Under the pieces are notes generated by a model that saw nothing but the letters and a program-made list of their open reading frames with translations, was not told the origin of the DNA and ran no database searches. A stretch of DNA of 30,964 bases. Origin: Phycisphaerae bacterium. Its GTDB lineage: Bacteria > Planctomycetota > Phycisphaerae > Sedimentisphaerales > UBA12454. Each line of letters begins with the position of its first letter. Position 1 is the first letter of the stretch. The DNA lies in NCBI GenBank assembly GCA_041652575.1, contig JBAZHC010000022.1, forward strand, positions 1-30,964, written 5' to 3'. Of this stretch, positions 7,372-15,355 are shown piece after piece. Both the position numbers and the translations under genes were made by a program.

Positions 7372-8541
7372 TCATTGTACAAACATTTTTTCTGTTTTTA
7401 AACATATTTTAACGAGCATCAACATTACCGGCACTTCTATCAAAACGCCGACAACCGTCGCAAGAGCGGCACCGCTGGAAAGGCCGAAAAGCATTGTCGC
7501 GGTGGCGATAGCAACTTCAAAATGATTCGATGCGCCAATCATAGCCGAAGGCGCGGCATCGGCATACGACAATTTCAACCGTTTTGACAGCCAATAACCG
7601 ATTGCGAAAATCAGGGTGGTCTGAATAAAAAGCGGAATCGCAATCCAAAGAATCGTAAGAGGATTATTAAGAATCGTCTCGCCTTTAAAGCTGAACAAAA
7701 GCACAAGCGTAATCAGCAGCGCGATAATCGTAACAGGCGTTAAAAAATGCAGGAATTTATCGTCGAACCACTGCCGGCCTTTGCGGGCGATTATAAATTT
7801 TCTCGAAAGAAAACCCGCAACCAGAGGCAAAGCGACATAAATCGCAATCGAAAGCACAAGAGCCTGCCACGGTACAGGCAATTTGCCTACGCCGAGCAGA
7901 AAACCTCCGAGCGGCCCGTAAAGCACAAGCATTGATAATGAATTTATCGCAACCATCACGAGTGTATGGCCGTCGTTGCCTTTCGCAAGATAGCCCCAAA
8001 CTAAAACCATAGCTGTGCAGGGCGCGATGCCGAGCAAAATACAGCCTGCCAAGTAACTTCGCCACAGGGGCACTTCCAAAACTTTTATGCCTCCCTGCTC
8101 TATTACCTTTCCGACGCCGTAAACGGCACCTATAGGCAAATCGAGGCCAAACGGCATTTTTACAATATCGACGGCATCGACGCCGATAAAAGACCGGAAT
8201 AAAAAACCGAGAAAGAACAAGGCAATCGCGTACATCGTAAACGGCTTTATCGCCCAGTTGACAAACAGCGTCAGGCCGACAGGTTTTATGCTTTTGCCGG
8301 CCTTGAGAACCTCGGCAAAATCAATCTTGACCATAATCGGATACATCATAAAGAAAAGACAAACGGCAATCGGAATCGAAACTACCGGCGCGCCATTTGT
8401 ATAAATCGCCAGACCATCGAGCGTTTTGGCGAAGCCGGGTGCAAGTTTTCCTAATATTATTCCGCCGACGATACAAAGAATGACCCATAACGTAAGATAT
8501 TTCTCAAATACACCGAGATTTCTCGCCTTTTCTTCTGTCAT
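7372..8541 (-). CDS. acr3: Acr3-type arsenite efflux transporter
   Basis: The product is 389 residues with ten membrane segments. Family hallmarks are CLFFMMYPIMVKIDF near residue 61, GIAPCTAMVLVWGYLAKGN with the essential cysteine in segment 4, and AIGASNHFEVAIA-type sequence in segment 9. It belongs to the BART superfamily and exports arsenite using the proton gradient. It follows arsM by 11 bases and is part of the arsR-led operon. Confidence 0.94.
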   Translation of the reverse strand: MTEEKARNLGVFEKYLTLWVILCIVGGIILGKLAPGFAKTLDGLAIYTNGAPVVSIPIAVCLFFMMYPIMVKIDFAEVLKAGKSIKPVGLTLFVNWAIKPFTMYAIALFFLGFLFRSFIGVDAVDIVKMPFGLDLPIGAVYGVGKVIEQGGIKVLEVPLWRSYLAGCILLGIAPCTAMVLVWGYLAKGNDGHTLVMVAINSLSMLVLYGPLGGFLLGVGKLPVPWQALVLSIAIYVALPLVAGFLSRKFIIARKGRQWFDDKFLHFLTPVTIIALLITLVLLFSFKGETILNNPLTILWIAIPLFIQTTLIFAIGYWLSKRLKLSYADAAPSAMIGASNHFEVAIATATMLFGLSSGAALATVVGVLIEVPVMLMLVKICLKTEKMFVQ

Positions 8542-8552
8542 AAAAAATTTCC

Positions 8553-9371
8553 TTATTTTTTAAAAGCCGTAACATTCACGCTGATAATGTAATCGCTGAG
8601 TTTTTTGCCTTTCGGCAGAAAATCCTTAACCTCTCTGTAAAGCGGGTCGCTGCAATCTGCCATTACATCAATATTATACGCCTTTTCCTCTATCTGAATA
8701 TCAGTCAGACCTGCGTTTTTCGCCATTTCAATAGTTTCATCGACGAGAACAGCACCGGCGACACAGCTTACCAGCGCGGCGGCAGATTTGAGAACCTCTT
8801 TCGGCAAAGGCGATTTTAAAGCAAGGTCGGAAATGCAGGCTTTTCCGCCGGATTTTAAAACCCGCGCGATATCATTCCAAACCTGCTGCTTTGCAGGTGA
8901 AAGATTTATAACGCAATTGGAAATAACGACATCAATACTCGAATCGGCGACCGGAAGATGTTCTATTTCGCCAAGCCGAAACTCGACATTGTCAAGAGCG
9001 GTTTTTTTTGTGAATTTGGAAATGCCCGCCCGCGCTTTACTGAGCATATCGGGCGTCATATCGACACCGATAGCTTTTCCTTCGGGGCCGACTTTTTTGG
9101 CGGCGATGAAAACGTCAAAGCCTCCGCCGCTGCCCAAATCGAGAACTACCTGGCCGGGCTTAAGGTTGGCGACAGCAGTGGGATTGCCGCAGGAAAGGCC
9201 CATATTCGCGCCATCAGGCAAATTCTCAAGTTCATTGCTTGAATAACCAATTCCCTCGGCCAGTTTGTCCGGTGCCGATGAGCCGCAGCCGCAACCGCAG
9301 CCAGATTTGCCTTTCGCAATTTCCGTATATCCTTTACGAACCGTTTCTCTTATTTTTTCATTGGACTCCAT
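8553..9371 (-). CDS. arsM: arsenite S-adenosylmethionine methyltransferase
   Basis: The product is 272 residues. Cysteines known to bind As(III) in this family can be placed in MGLSCGNPT, VISNCVINLS and LVSCVAGAV. SAM motif I is VLDLGSGGGFD. Near the N-terminus is a glycine-cysteine stretch (SGCGCGCGSS), common in bacterial homologues and probably metal-binding. The enzyme converts arsenite to methylated forms. The start codon overlaps the permease stop (TAATG), so the two are translated together. Confidence 0.94.
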   Translation of the reverse strand: MESNEKIRETVRKGYTEIAKGKSGCGCGCGSSAPDKLAEGIGYSSNELENLPDGANMGLSCGNPTAVANLKPGQVVLDLGSGGGFDVFIAAKKVGPEGKAIGVDMTPDMLSKARAGISKFTKKTALDNVEFRLGEIEHLPVADSSIDVVISNCVINLSPAKQQVWNDIARVLKSGGKACISDLALKSPLPKEVLKSAAALVSCVAGAVLVDETIEMAKNAGLTDIQIEEKAYNIDVMADCSDPLYREVKDFLPKGKKLSDYIISVNVTAFKK

Positions 9372-10540
9372 TAGAATGCTCCAAAAATCATTCCTGAAAT
9401 CGTTGCCATCACAACCACAAGCGAAACAAACACAATCGTTTTTTTCGTTCCCATTATACTACGGATAACGAGCATGCTCGGCAGCGACAGCGCCGGGCCT
9501 GCAAGTAATAACGCCAGAGCCGGGCCTTTGCCCATGCCGGCCGTCATTAATCCCTGAACTATAGGAACTTCGGTCAGCGTCGCAAAATACATAAACGCCC
9601 CGGCTACAGATGCGAATAAATTCGCACGCAGCGAATTTCCGCCGACTGCGGCAGAAACCCATTTTGAAGGAATAATACCTTCGCCGCTGGGTGTGCCGAG
9701 CAGGAAACCGGCGACAATAACGCCGCCAAAAAGTAACGGCAAAATCTGTTTGGTAAATGTCCAGGTTGAGTCCGTCCATTGCAATAAATCATCTTTGCTG
9801 AACCACAGGATTAGAAAAACAAATAACGCAACAAGACTGACCGCGGTTATAATCCATTTTACGGAGTAAACGGCAGCCCATGCACCGCCGGGAGTAATCG
9901 GTTTTGCCCAGTTTGCAAAAACCAGAACAGCGACCATTGAGGCGAAATATAAACCGTTCTGCCAAAGCGGTCTGCTTTTTGTATCTTCCGGCATCATCAC
10001 CGCGTTATCAGCTTTTTGGATTTCTTCTTTGCGATATATAAAATGCATCAATAGGCCGATTACTATACTAAACAAAATCGCACCGACCGCCCTTGCAACG
10101 CCAAGCTCGAAACCAAGAATTCTCGCAGTCAGGATAATCGCGAGAACATTTATCGCAGGGCCGGAATACAGAAACGCACAGGCCGGCCCCAGACCTGCTC
10201 CCATTTTATAGATGCCGGCAAACAGCGGCAGAACCGTGCAGGAACAAACGGCTAAGATAGTGCCGGATACAGATGCAACGCCATACGCAATAAATTTATT
10301 GGCTTTTGCCCCGAGATATTTCATCACGGAAGCCTGGCTTACAAAAACTGAAATGGCCCCTGCTATGAAAAACGCAGGAACAAGACAAAGCAAGACGTGC
10401 TCCCTGGCGTACCATTTAATCAAAATCAAAGACTGCATAATGGCGTTATCGAAACGCACTACGCCGATGGGCAGAAAATAAATGAAAAGGAAAATGCCGA
10501 TTATTAAAAGTAATTTTTTACTTTCTGTTTTTATACTCAT
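9371..10540 (-). CDS. ArsP-like/DUF318 permease
   Basis: The product is 389 residues with about 8-10 membrane segments. The conserved cysteine pair and following stretch, AVCSCTVLPLFAGIYKMGAGLGPA, is the signature of the YraQ/DUF318 permease family that includes the organoarsenical exporter ArsP. A second copy of the pattern lies in the C-terminal half (TLTEVPIVQGLMTAGMGKGPALALLLAGPALSLP). Being between arsR and arsM, it probably exports methylated trivalent arsenic, as inferred from family and neighbours. Confidence 0.88.
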   Translation of the reverse strand: MSIKTESKKLLLIIGIFLFIYFLPIGVVRFDNAIMQSLILIKWYAREHVLLCLVPAFFIAGAISVFVSQASVMKYLGAKANKFIAYGVASVSGTILAVCSCTVLPLFAGIYKMGAGLGPACAFLYSGPAINVLAIILTARILGFELGVARAVGAILFSIVIGLLMHFIYRKEEIQKADNAVMMPEDTKSRPLWQNGLYFASMVAVLVFANWAKPITPGGAWAAVYSVKWIITAVSLVALFVFLILWFSKDDLLQWTDSTWTFTKQILPLLFGGVIVAGFLLGTPSGEGIIPSKWVSAAVGGNSLRANLFASVAGAFMYFATLTEVPIVQGLMTAGMGKGPALALLLAGPALSLPSMLVIRSIMGTKKTIVFVSLVVVMATISGMIFGAF

Positions 10541-10541
10541 T

Positions 10542-10871
10542 TCAGATGGCTTTCAGGAGCTTTACATTTTCATTGGCCTGCTGTTTGATGCAGGTTGTTA
10601 TACATTGAAAGAAATCCATAATACACTTTGCTTTGAGGCGGTATATTACATTCAGCCCGTCTTTACGCGATTCAAGTACGCCGACGTTTACCATCAGCGA
10701 AAGATGTTTTGAAACATTAGACCTTTCAGAGCCGGCATATTTTGCGATATCGCAGACGCACTGCTCGCCATCCTTTAAAAAGTCGAGTATCGCTACCCGA
10801 ACCGGATGAGCCAAAGCCTTTAAAATCTCAGCCTGCCTGTCGTAAACAATTTGTCGTGATTTTTCAGTCAT
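10542..10871 (-). CDS. arsR: ArsR/SmtB-family repressor
   Basis: The product is 109 residues with a winged helix-turn-helix. The metal-binding helix contains CVCDIAKYA, the CxC form of the arsenite site. Recognition helix residues SERSNVSKHLSLM follow, then the wing LESRKDGLNVIYRL. It would repress the downstream cluster until arsenite binds. The C-terminus has two further cysteines (CIMDFFQCITTC) that might contribute ligands. AAAGG lies upstream of the ATG. The dyad at 10887-10926 is the likely operator. Confidence 0.93.
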   Translation of the reverse strand: MTEKSRQIVYDRQAEILKALAHPVRVAILDFLKDGEQCVCDIAKYAGSERSNVSKHLSLMVNVGVLESRKDGLNVIYRLKAKCIMDFFQCITTCIKQQANENVKLLKAI

Positions 10872-10886
10872 AACGGGCCTTTTATC

Positions 10887-10943
10887 ATATATTACTATGT
10901 GACTATATACTCATATAGTAATATATAAGTTCAGTAGATTCAA
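10887..10943 (-). promoter_or_regulatory. arsR promoter with overlapping dyad operator
   Basis: ATATATTACTAT (10887-10898) and ATAGTAATATAT (10915-10926) form a perfect 12-bp inverted repeat with a 16-base centre. On the minus strand a -35 TTGAAT (938-943 of the 10,000s) is followed after 17 bases by TACTAT, which lies inside one dyad arm. Binding of an ArsR dimer there would block RNA polymerase. Promoter elements are moderate matches; the dyad is clear. Confidence 0.75.
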
Positions 10944-10966
10944 GTAAATTTTAGCAAAAAGGCCGT

Positions 10967-10986
10967 AAAAGGTGTCAGGAACCTTT
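10967..10986 (-). repeat. short palindrome at the end of the EamA gene (REP-like, possible terminator)
   Basis: AAAAGGTGTCAGGAACCTTT folds as AAAGGT/ACCTTT with a short loop and includes the stop codon of the minus-strand transporter. On the minus strand it ends in CTTTT and is followed by a further T-run. This palindrome resembles REP sequences seen widely in bacteria, but that is recollection. It may end transcription before arsR. Confidence 0.45.
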
Positions 10987-11904
10987 ATTTAGGTATTCCT
11001 GCGATTTGACCGCAAGTGCTGAGCCTGCAATGAGTAACAGACCGAAAAACCACTGCGGAATATTGAGATGTTCGTTAAAAACGACCCGTGAAACCAGCAG
11101 AACCAAAAACGGCTGAGCGAGAACAACCAGCGGCGGGATAGTCGAGCCTATCCGTTTTATGGCGGCATAAAATGTAACGTGCGACGCGGCGATGCTCGTA
11201 AGTGCGCTCAAAATCAGGAGCAGCCAGCCCGCAGTTGACATAGAGATACTCTGCGAAGGTTTGCCGAATATAAAAGCCAATCCGCCGAGAGCGACCGCCG
11301 TATATACGGACACAACGGCGAAACTTGTCATCGAATCGCTGTCTTTGAGCAGAACTTTTATCGCTATTGTGTATATCGCCCAACTGAACGCAAAGCCCAG
11401 CGTCAGGGCGATTCCGGTTACGGATGCCTTTGTCGAAAAATCCTGTTTGAAAACCGTTACGCCGACAATTCCGATTATCACGATGAAAAATGACAGCCAG
11501 AAACTTTTGCTTTTTATCAGCGGCCGTTCGTCAGCGAAGAAAATCAGCGATATCGCCGAGGTCCAGAAAATCGAGGACTTCGCCAAAAGCGTGACGAAGG
11601 CCGGATTGATATAATAAAACGCCGCTCCCCAGCAGCACTGCATAAATACATTTATCGCGGCGATAATCAGTGCCTTGCGCCAGATTGTTTTGTCGAAGAC
11701 CGCTTTTTTCTGCGAAAACAATACAAACACCATCAATACCGCCGCCGCGACTACATAACGCAGGAAATTCTGCGTCCAGAAATCTATGAAGGGAGCGATA
11801 TACTTTATGATTAACGGTCCCGGCACACCGCAAAACAGCGACAGCACGGCAAACACCGTTCCCGCAAAATTAAACTTTGTGTTTGTTTTTCCCATATGTC
11901 CCAT
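10975..11904 (-). CDS. EamA/DMT-family transporter
   Basis: The product is 309 residues with ten membrane segments arranged as two EamA repeats (about 10-145 and 165-300). The proline- and glycine-rich ends typical of the family are visible, such as LAQPFLVLLVSRVVFNEHLNIPQWFFGLLLIAGSALAV. The substrate is unknown; relatives carry amino acids or metabolites. The start ATG touches the stop of the upstream gene (TAAATG) and neither ATG (11904 or 11895) has a Shine-Dalgarno sequence, so it is likely translated by coupling. Confidence 0.85.
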   Translation of the reverse strand: MGHMGKTNTKFNFAGTVFAVLSLFCGVPGPLIIKYIAPFIDFWTQNFLRYVVAAAVLMVFVLFSQKKAVFDKTIWRKALIIAAINVFMQCCWGAAFYYINPAFVTLLAKSSIFWTSAISLIFFADERPLIKSKSFWLSFFIVIIGIVGVTVFKQDFSTKASVTGIALTLGFAFSWAIYTIAIKVLLKDSDSMTSFAVVSVYTAVALGGLAFIFGKPSQSISMSTAGWLLLILSALTSIAASHVTFYAAIKRIGSTIPPLVVLAQPFLVLLVSRVVFNEHLNIPQWFFGLLLIAGSALAVKSQEYLNKGS

Positions 11905-13434
11905 TTATTTACAATTAATTTCTTTGTCTTTTAAATCAATCCCAAATTTATCATACATTTCATCGAATCCCTCAGAAAAAAATCCCAAATTTTTGATTTG
12001 CTTAATAGCAAAAATTTTATTCTCTAAATAAGTATCCCAGTCTCCGGTCAAAAAATATCCCTTTTCCTGCTTTGAACGATATATGTCTATGAGAAATTCT
12101 TTGGTATTTTCTATGTATAGGACAAGTTTCTCAAGGCCATCTACAGAGAGAATTATTGGTTTGCTAGTTTTTTCATCAACATCTTTAATCAAGGGGCACA
12201 TTTCATTTAATAGCCAGTCACTATTAAATCCTAACATTTCACCAAAAGTCACAACAATTTTCAAAAAAGGCTTATTTGCGTCTACACTGGGCAGACATAA
12301 CTTGCCAGTCTTAATATTATTCAATGTATTATCAATTTGGCGTATTCCATCTTTAACTTTCGTGAACGCATTGCTTTTCAATATAGCATTTTCTGTCAGA
12401 GTTCTAACCTTAAAGTCAATTGCCTTACATTCAATTAAGATATTTTCTGATTGTGTTACTAACAAAAAATCACAACTTTTTTCACCTGCAGACAGTTTTT
12501 CTAATTCTTCATTAGAATACAACCTAATTATGTCACTTAAGCAATTTAATGTTTTTTTGGTATACTCTTGAAAAGATTTTCCTAAACAATACCCATAGGA
12601 ATCTATATTTTCAAATAGACCATTTAATCCATGTCCCATATGACGAAATATCAGTTCTGGAATTGGAGCAACCAACAGAGTATTTTCCAATGCAATGATA
12701 GGTCTTTCTACAAACGCTGTTCTTGTCAAAAAGTGGAATTCTCTGGGAATATCTTTTCTGACTTCAAAATATCTTTGCCTGATCTCTGTGACAGTGTAGC
12801 AACTTAGATTTAAATATGTTTGGATGTCGCTTTCGTTAATATTAATACCTGGAGAAATTTTAAACTTTTGGGGAATTATACAGGTTTTCAAAAACATCGC
12901 GTACATGGAGAATGAACACAAAAACCATTTTTCTACTGAAATTCCATGAATCTTTTCAAAATCATCGTGTAGTTTACTCAGAAAGTTATTGTTATAAAAT
13001 AACTTCCAATATCTTGATAAATATGTGCGGGAACAACCTGTTTTCTGCACTTCAAGCTGTATTCTACTTATAAATTGAAAAAATATTTCCAATTTATTGT
13101 GAATCGACCATAAATAAAAATCATTCTTATCCTCAGATTTCATTAGCAGGTTAATTATATCTGCAAATTTTTTGAGTGTAATTTCTTCATCATACCCGCG
13201 TTTATGGTAAGCACAATTTGCTTCTATTGCTTGTAAAATTGTGTGAGGTCCAATCACCCATTTTCTTGAGGGGTCATAAAAAAAATTAAGAATATAAGGG
13301 ATGAATTTCTCTGGCTTTATACGTTTCGCTTTTTTCTCAATTTCATCTCGAATTCGCCTCATTTTGAATCGAGTGATCTCGCGCACCTGTTGTTCAGGCA
13401 TGTCATTAATTCGAGTATCGAATTCCTCATCCAT
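11905..13434 (-). CDS. unrecognised protein with PD-(D/E)XK nuclease-like motif
   Basis: The product is 509 residues and matches no family I can name. The C-terminal third contains a plausible PD-(D/E)XK core: Glu290 in SFQEY, Asp322 in CDFLLV, then ILIECKAI with Glu335-x-Lys337 after a hydrophobic strand. This is the pattern of restriction and defence nucleases. The N-terminal 280 residues are helix-rich and charged, possibly a target- or partner-binding part. The gene is clearly AT-richer than its neighbours and has no visible ribosome-binding site, which suggests acquisition. It is directly coupled to the EamA gene downstream. Function could be nucleic-acid cleavage in defence, but no experiment or full family match supports it. 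Confidence 0.6.
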   Translation of the reverse strand: MDEEFDTRINDMPEQQVREITRFKMRRIRDEIEKKAKRIKPEKFIPYILNFFYDPSRKWVIGPHTILQAIEANCAYHKRGYDEEITLKKFADIINLLMKSEDKNDFYLWSIHNKLEIFFQFISRIQLEVQKTGCSRTYLSRYWKLFYNNNFLSKLHDDFEKIHGISVEKWFLCSFSMYAMFLKTCIIPQKFKISPGININESDIQTYLNLSCYTVTEIRQRYFEVRKDIPREFHFLTRTAFVERPIIALENTLLVAPIPELIFRHMGHGLNGLFENIDSYGYCLGKSFQEYTKKTLNCLSDIIRLYSNEELEKLSAGEKSCDFLLVTQSENILIECKAIDFKVRTLTENAILKSNAFTKVKDGIRQIDNTLNNIKTGKLCLPSVDANKPFLKIVVTFGEMLGFNSDWLLNEMCPLIKDVDEKTSKPIILSVDGLEKLVLYIENTKEFLIDIYRSKQEKGYFLTGDWDTYLENKIFAIKQIKNLGFFSEGFDEMYDKFGIDLKDKEINCK

Positions 13435-13452
13435 AATTTATTTTATTTTTTC

Positions 13453-13486
13453 TAATCTGTTTAATCAGTGTAATCAGCGATTAAAT
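13453..13486. repeat. short interspersed repeat, 'AATCAGTGTAATC' type
   Basis: Three near-copies of AATCwGTnT occur in a row (TAATCTGT, TAATCAGTG, TAATCAGCG), followed by ATTAAAT. It overlaps the stop codon of the transglutaminase-like gene. A related copy is at 22940-22965 and a shorter one at 121-133. Confidence 0.6.
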
Positions 13487-15193
13487 AATTTTGTATTCTT
13501 CTTTATTGATTGTTATCGTTTTTCCAAACTCTTTTGAACTTCCAAATTCAAATTTTTGTCCTGCATCGACAACAATTTTATCTTTATCAATGCTGATTGT
13601 AATTTCCTTGTCAGGTTCTCTTTTATGAATGATATTTGCAAGGGTAATCGCCTTTTCGATACCATCGCCCCTTTTGTAATTGGCGACTTCATCGGGCTGG
13701 GCAAGGCGTTTGCCATCATATATCGACTCATTCGGCATATCCTTGAGCCATTGGAAGCAATCTTCGATTGATTTATCTTTTGTCATTTCGATTGAAACGG
13801 GGCTTCGCTCGATTGCGGACTTAATAAACGGCTGCCAGTCGCAGGTTTCCATATCGCGGCAGGCGTAAAAGGCAAGGTCGGCGATAATATTTTTTCCTCT
13901 TATGCTTTGCAGATAATCTATTACCTGGGCCCTGGACATATCGGGCGAGATTTTTATCGGCTCGGCAGGGATAAAATTCTTGTCATTGTGAGGCAATTTC
14001 GGCTCAAGATGAAGAAAATCATAAAGCTCGGCCACGAATTTATCCGCATCGGGAATATATTCCGACATTACTTTGGCTAATTGTTCCCTGCCTGCTTCGG
14101 TGTTTATATCGGGTTTTTTCTTCCCGAGATATTCCTTAAGCTGGTCGCATCGAATTCTTTTGGGGTACTCGGAATTGGAAAAATCCTCTTCGTGCACCTC
14201 TTCGAGCAGTTTTTCGTGGGTCGAATCGCATATCCTGAAATTGCTGTCGTGCTCGTAATGAAAAAGCGTTTCCGCCCTGATGAATTGCGGCCTTCCATGG
14301 CAGTTTCTGCAGAACTGGAAATGTTTCTGGTATGCCCGATTGGTGCGGAGAAAGCCTGTCATGCTTATCGGCTCAAGAGGGCAGTGAAGATAATCGTTCA
14401 GTTTGCCGACAAATTTTTCATACGAGTTTTTATCGATTGTGGCGTCTTTGTAAAGGCAGTGGACAATGCCGCTCGTATGGGCGACGATGGTAATTTGTTC
14501 ATTTCGCAGGGCCCGCTGGGCCTTATCGGATGTCTCGGTTCCGTTAAACCACATCGCTTTTGTGACCAGTCTCCTGTTATTGGTAATAACGCCGTCGTTT
14601 ATATCGATAAAATTCTGCGAGTGCAGAGGCGTCAGGACCATATAAATATCTTCGAGCGGAATTCCGCAGACGATAAACGCCGCGGCGGCGTAAAGGGTTG
14701 ACAGTGAGACACATTCTCCCGCCCCGCTTTTGTAGGCCTCTTTGAATTTAAAGGCGTTCATCGCCTCGACTGTTTCGGTTTTCCAGTACGGGATAATGTC
14801 GCCGTTATATTTATCCAGGCCGAAGTGTTTTCTAATATCGACGTCATAGTAATACGAATCGCCCTCGTAGCCGAACAGTGCATTGCTTTTGGATATTTCC
14901 GCAGGCGGAAGGAATTTTTCGAATCTTTTCATCTCGGCATTTTTATCCGTCAGTCCCCAGGTTTGTAAATCAAGATTAAACTCGAACCGGTCCATAATAA
15001 ACTGGCGGAGGCGCATTAATTTTTTGTACGGGTCTTTGCCATGGAGTTTTTTGAAACTATCTTCATCCCGCCATTTCCAGATAGCCGGGCTCATTATATT
15101 GGCCAATAGAAGCGAATACATAAGCTCGGGAAATACGAATATTTCCATATCTGAAAGGGTAAACGCCGACGAATATTTTTCGATATTATCCAT
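13481..15193 (-). CDS. transglutaminase-like cysteine protein, large uncharacterised family
   Basis: The product is 570 residues from the ATG at 15193. A longer frame to 15259 would need TTG and would overlap the likely promoter. About residues 158-200 read GAGECVSLSTLYAAAA...LTPLHSQNFID. This looks like the catalytic Cys (161), His (191) and Asp (197) of the transglutaminase/protease-like superfamily. A FCRNCHG motif near residues 294-300 could bind a metal. The C-terminal 100 residues are separate, with a small beta-rich end. No signal peptide is visible, so it is probably cytoplasmic. The substrate is unknown. It stands alone behind an intrinsic terminator, so it is transcribed separately from the RNA array. 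Confidence 0.6.
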   Translation of the reverse strand: MDNIEKYSSAFTLSDMEIFVFPELMYSLLLANIMSPAIWKWRDEDSFKKLHGKDPYKKLMRLRQFIMDRFEFNLDLQTWGLTDKNAEMKRFEKFLPPAEISKSNALFGYEGDSYYYDVDIRKHFGLDKYNGDIIPYWKTETVEAMNAFKFKEAYKSGAGECVSLSTLYAAAAFIVCGIPLEDIYMVLTPLHSQNFIDINDGVITNNRRLVTKAMWFNGTETSDKAQRALRNEQITIVAHTSGIVHCLYKDATIDKNSYEKFVGKLNDYLHCPLEPISMTGFLRTNRAYQKHFQFCRNCHGRPQFIRAETLFHYEHDSNFRICDSTHEKLLEEVHEEDFSNSEYPKRIRCDQLKEYLGKKKPDINTEAGREQLAKVMSEYIPDADKFVAELYDFLHLEPKLPHNDKNFIPAEPIKISPDMSRAQVIDYLQSIRGKNIIADLAFYACRDMETCDWQPFIKSAIERSPVSIEMTKDKSIEDCFQWLKDMPNESIYDGKRLAQPDEVANYKRGDGIEKAITLANIIHKREPDKEITISIDKDKIVVDAGQKFEFGSSKEFGKTITINKEEYKII

Positions 15194-15230
15194 TCCGGTC
15201 TCTCTGAAAAACTGAAAAAAAGGTGAATTA

Positions 15231-15259
15231 ATATTAGGCTTACCGGCGTGAAAATGCAA
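15231..15259 (-). promoter_or_regulatory. putative promoter of the transglutaminase-like gene
   Basis: On the minus strand TTGCAT (15259-15254) is followed after 17 bases by TAATAT (15236-15231), about 38 bases before the chosen ATG. Both hexamers are moderate matches. The position right after the intrinsic terminator at 15308-15355 fits a new transcription unit. Confidence 0.45.
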
Positions 15260-15307
15260 TTATTTTACTTAACGTCTGATAATATGTTTGTTTTTTTGGA
15301 AATGCGC

Positions 15308-15355
15308 AAAAAATTGGCCCCGACCTAAGACCGAACAGTGATCTTGGCCGGGGCC
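15308..15355 (-). terminator. intrinsic terminator closing the RNA array
   Basis: GGCCCCGACC (15316-15325) pairs with GGCCGGGGCC (15346-15355). The one non-pair on plus (A-C) is a G-U pair on minus. Six A's at 15308-15313 give UUUUUU after the hairpin on the minus strand, the classic terminator layout. The loop (minus, ATCACTGTTCGGTC) is complementary to the conserved loops of the array units. Confidence 0.85.

Noticed and set aside
14081..14701. Plus-strand frame of 206 codons
   Set aside because: It lies antisense inside the transglutaminase-like gene and has no ribosome-binding site or recognisable protein features.
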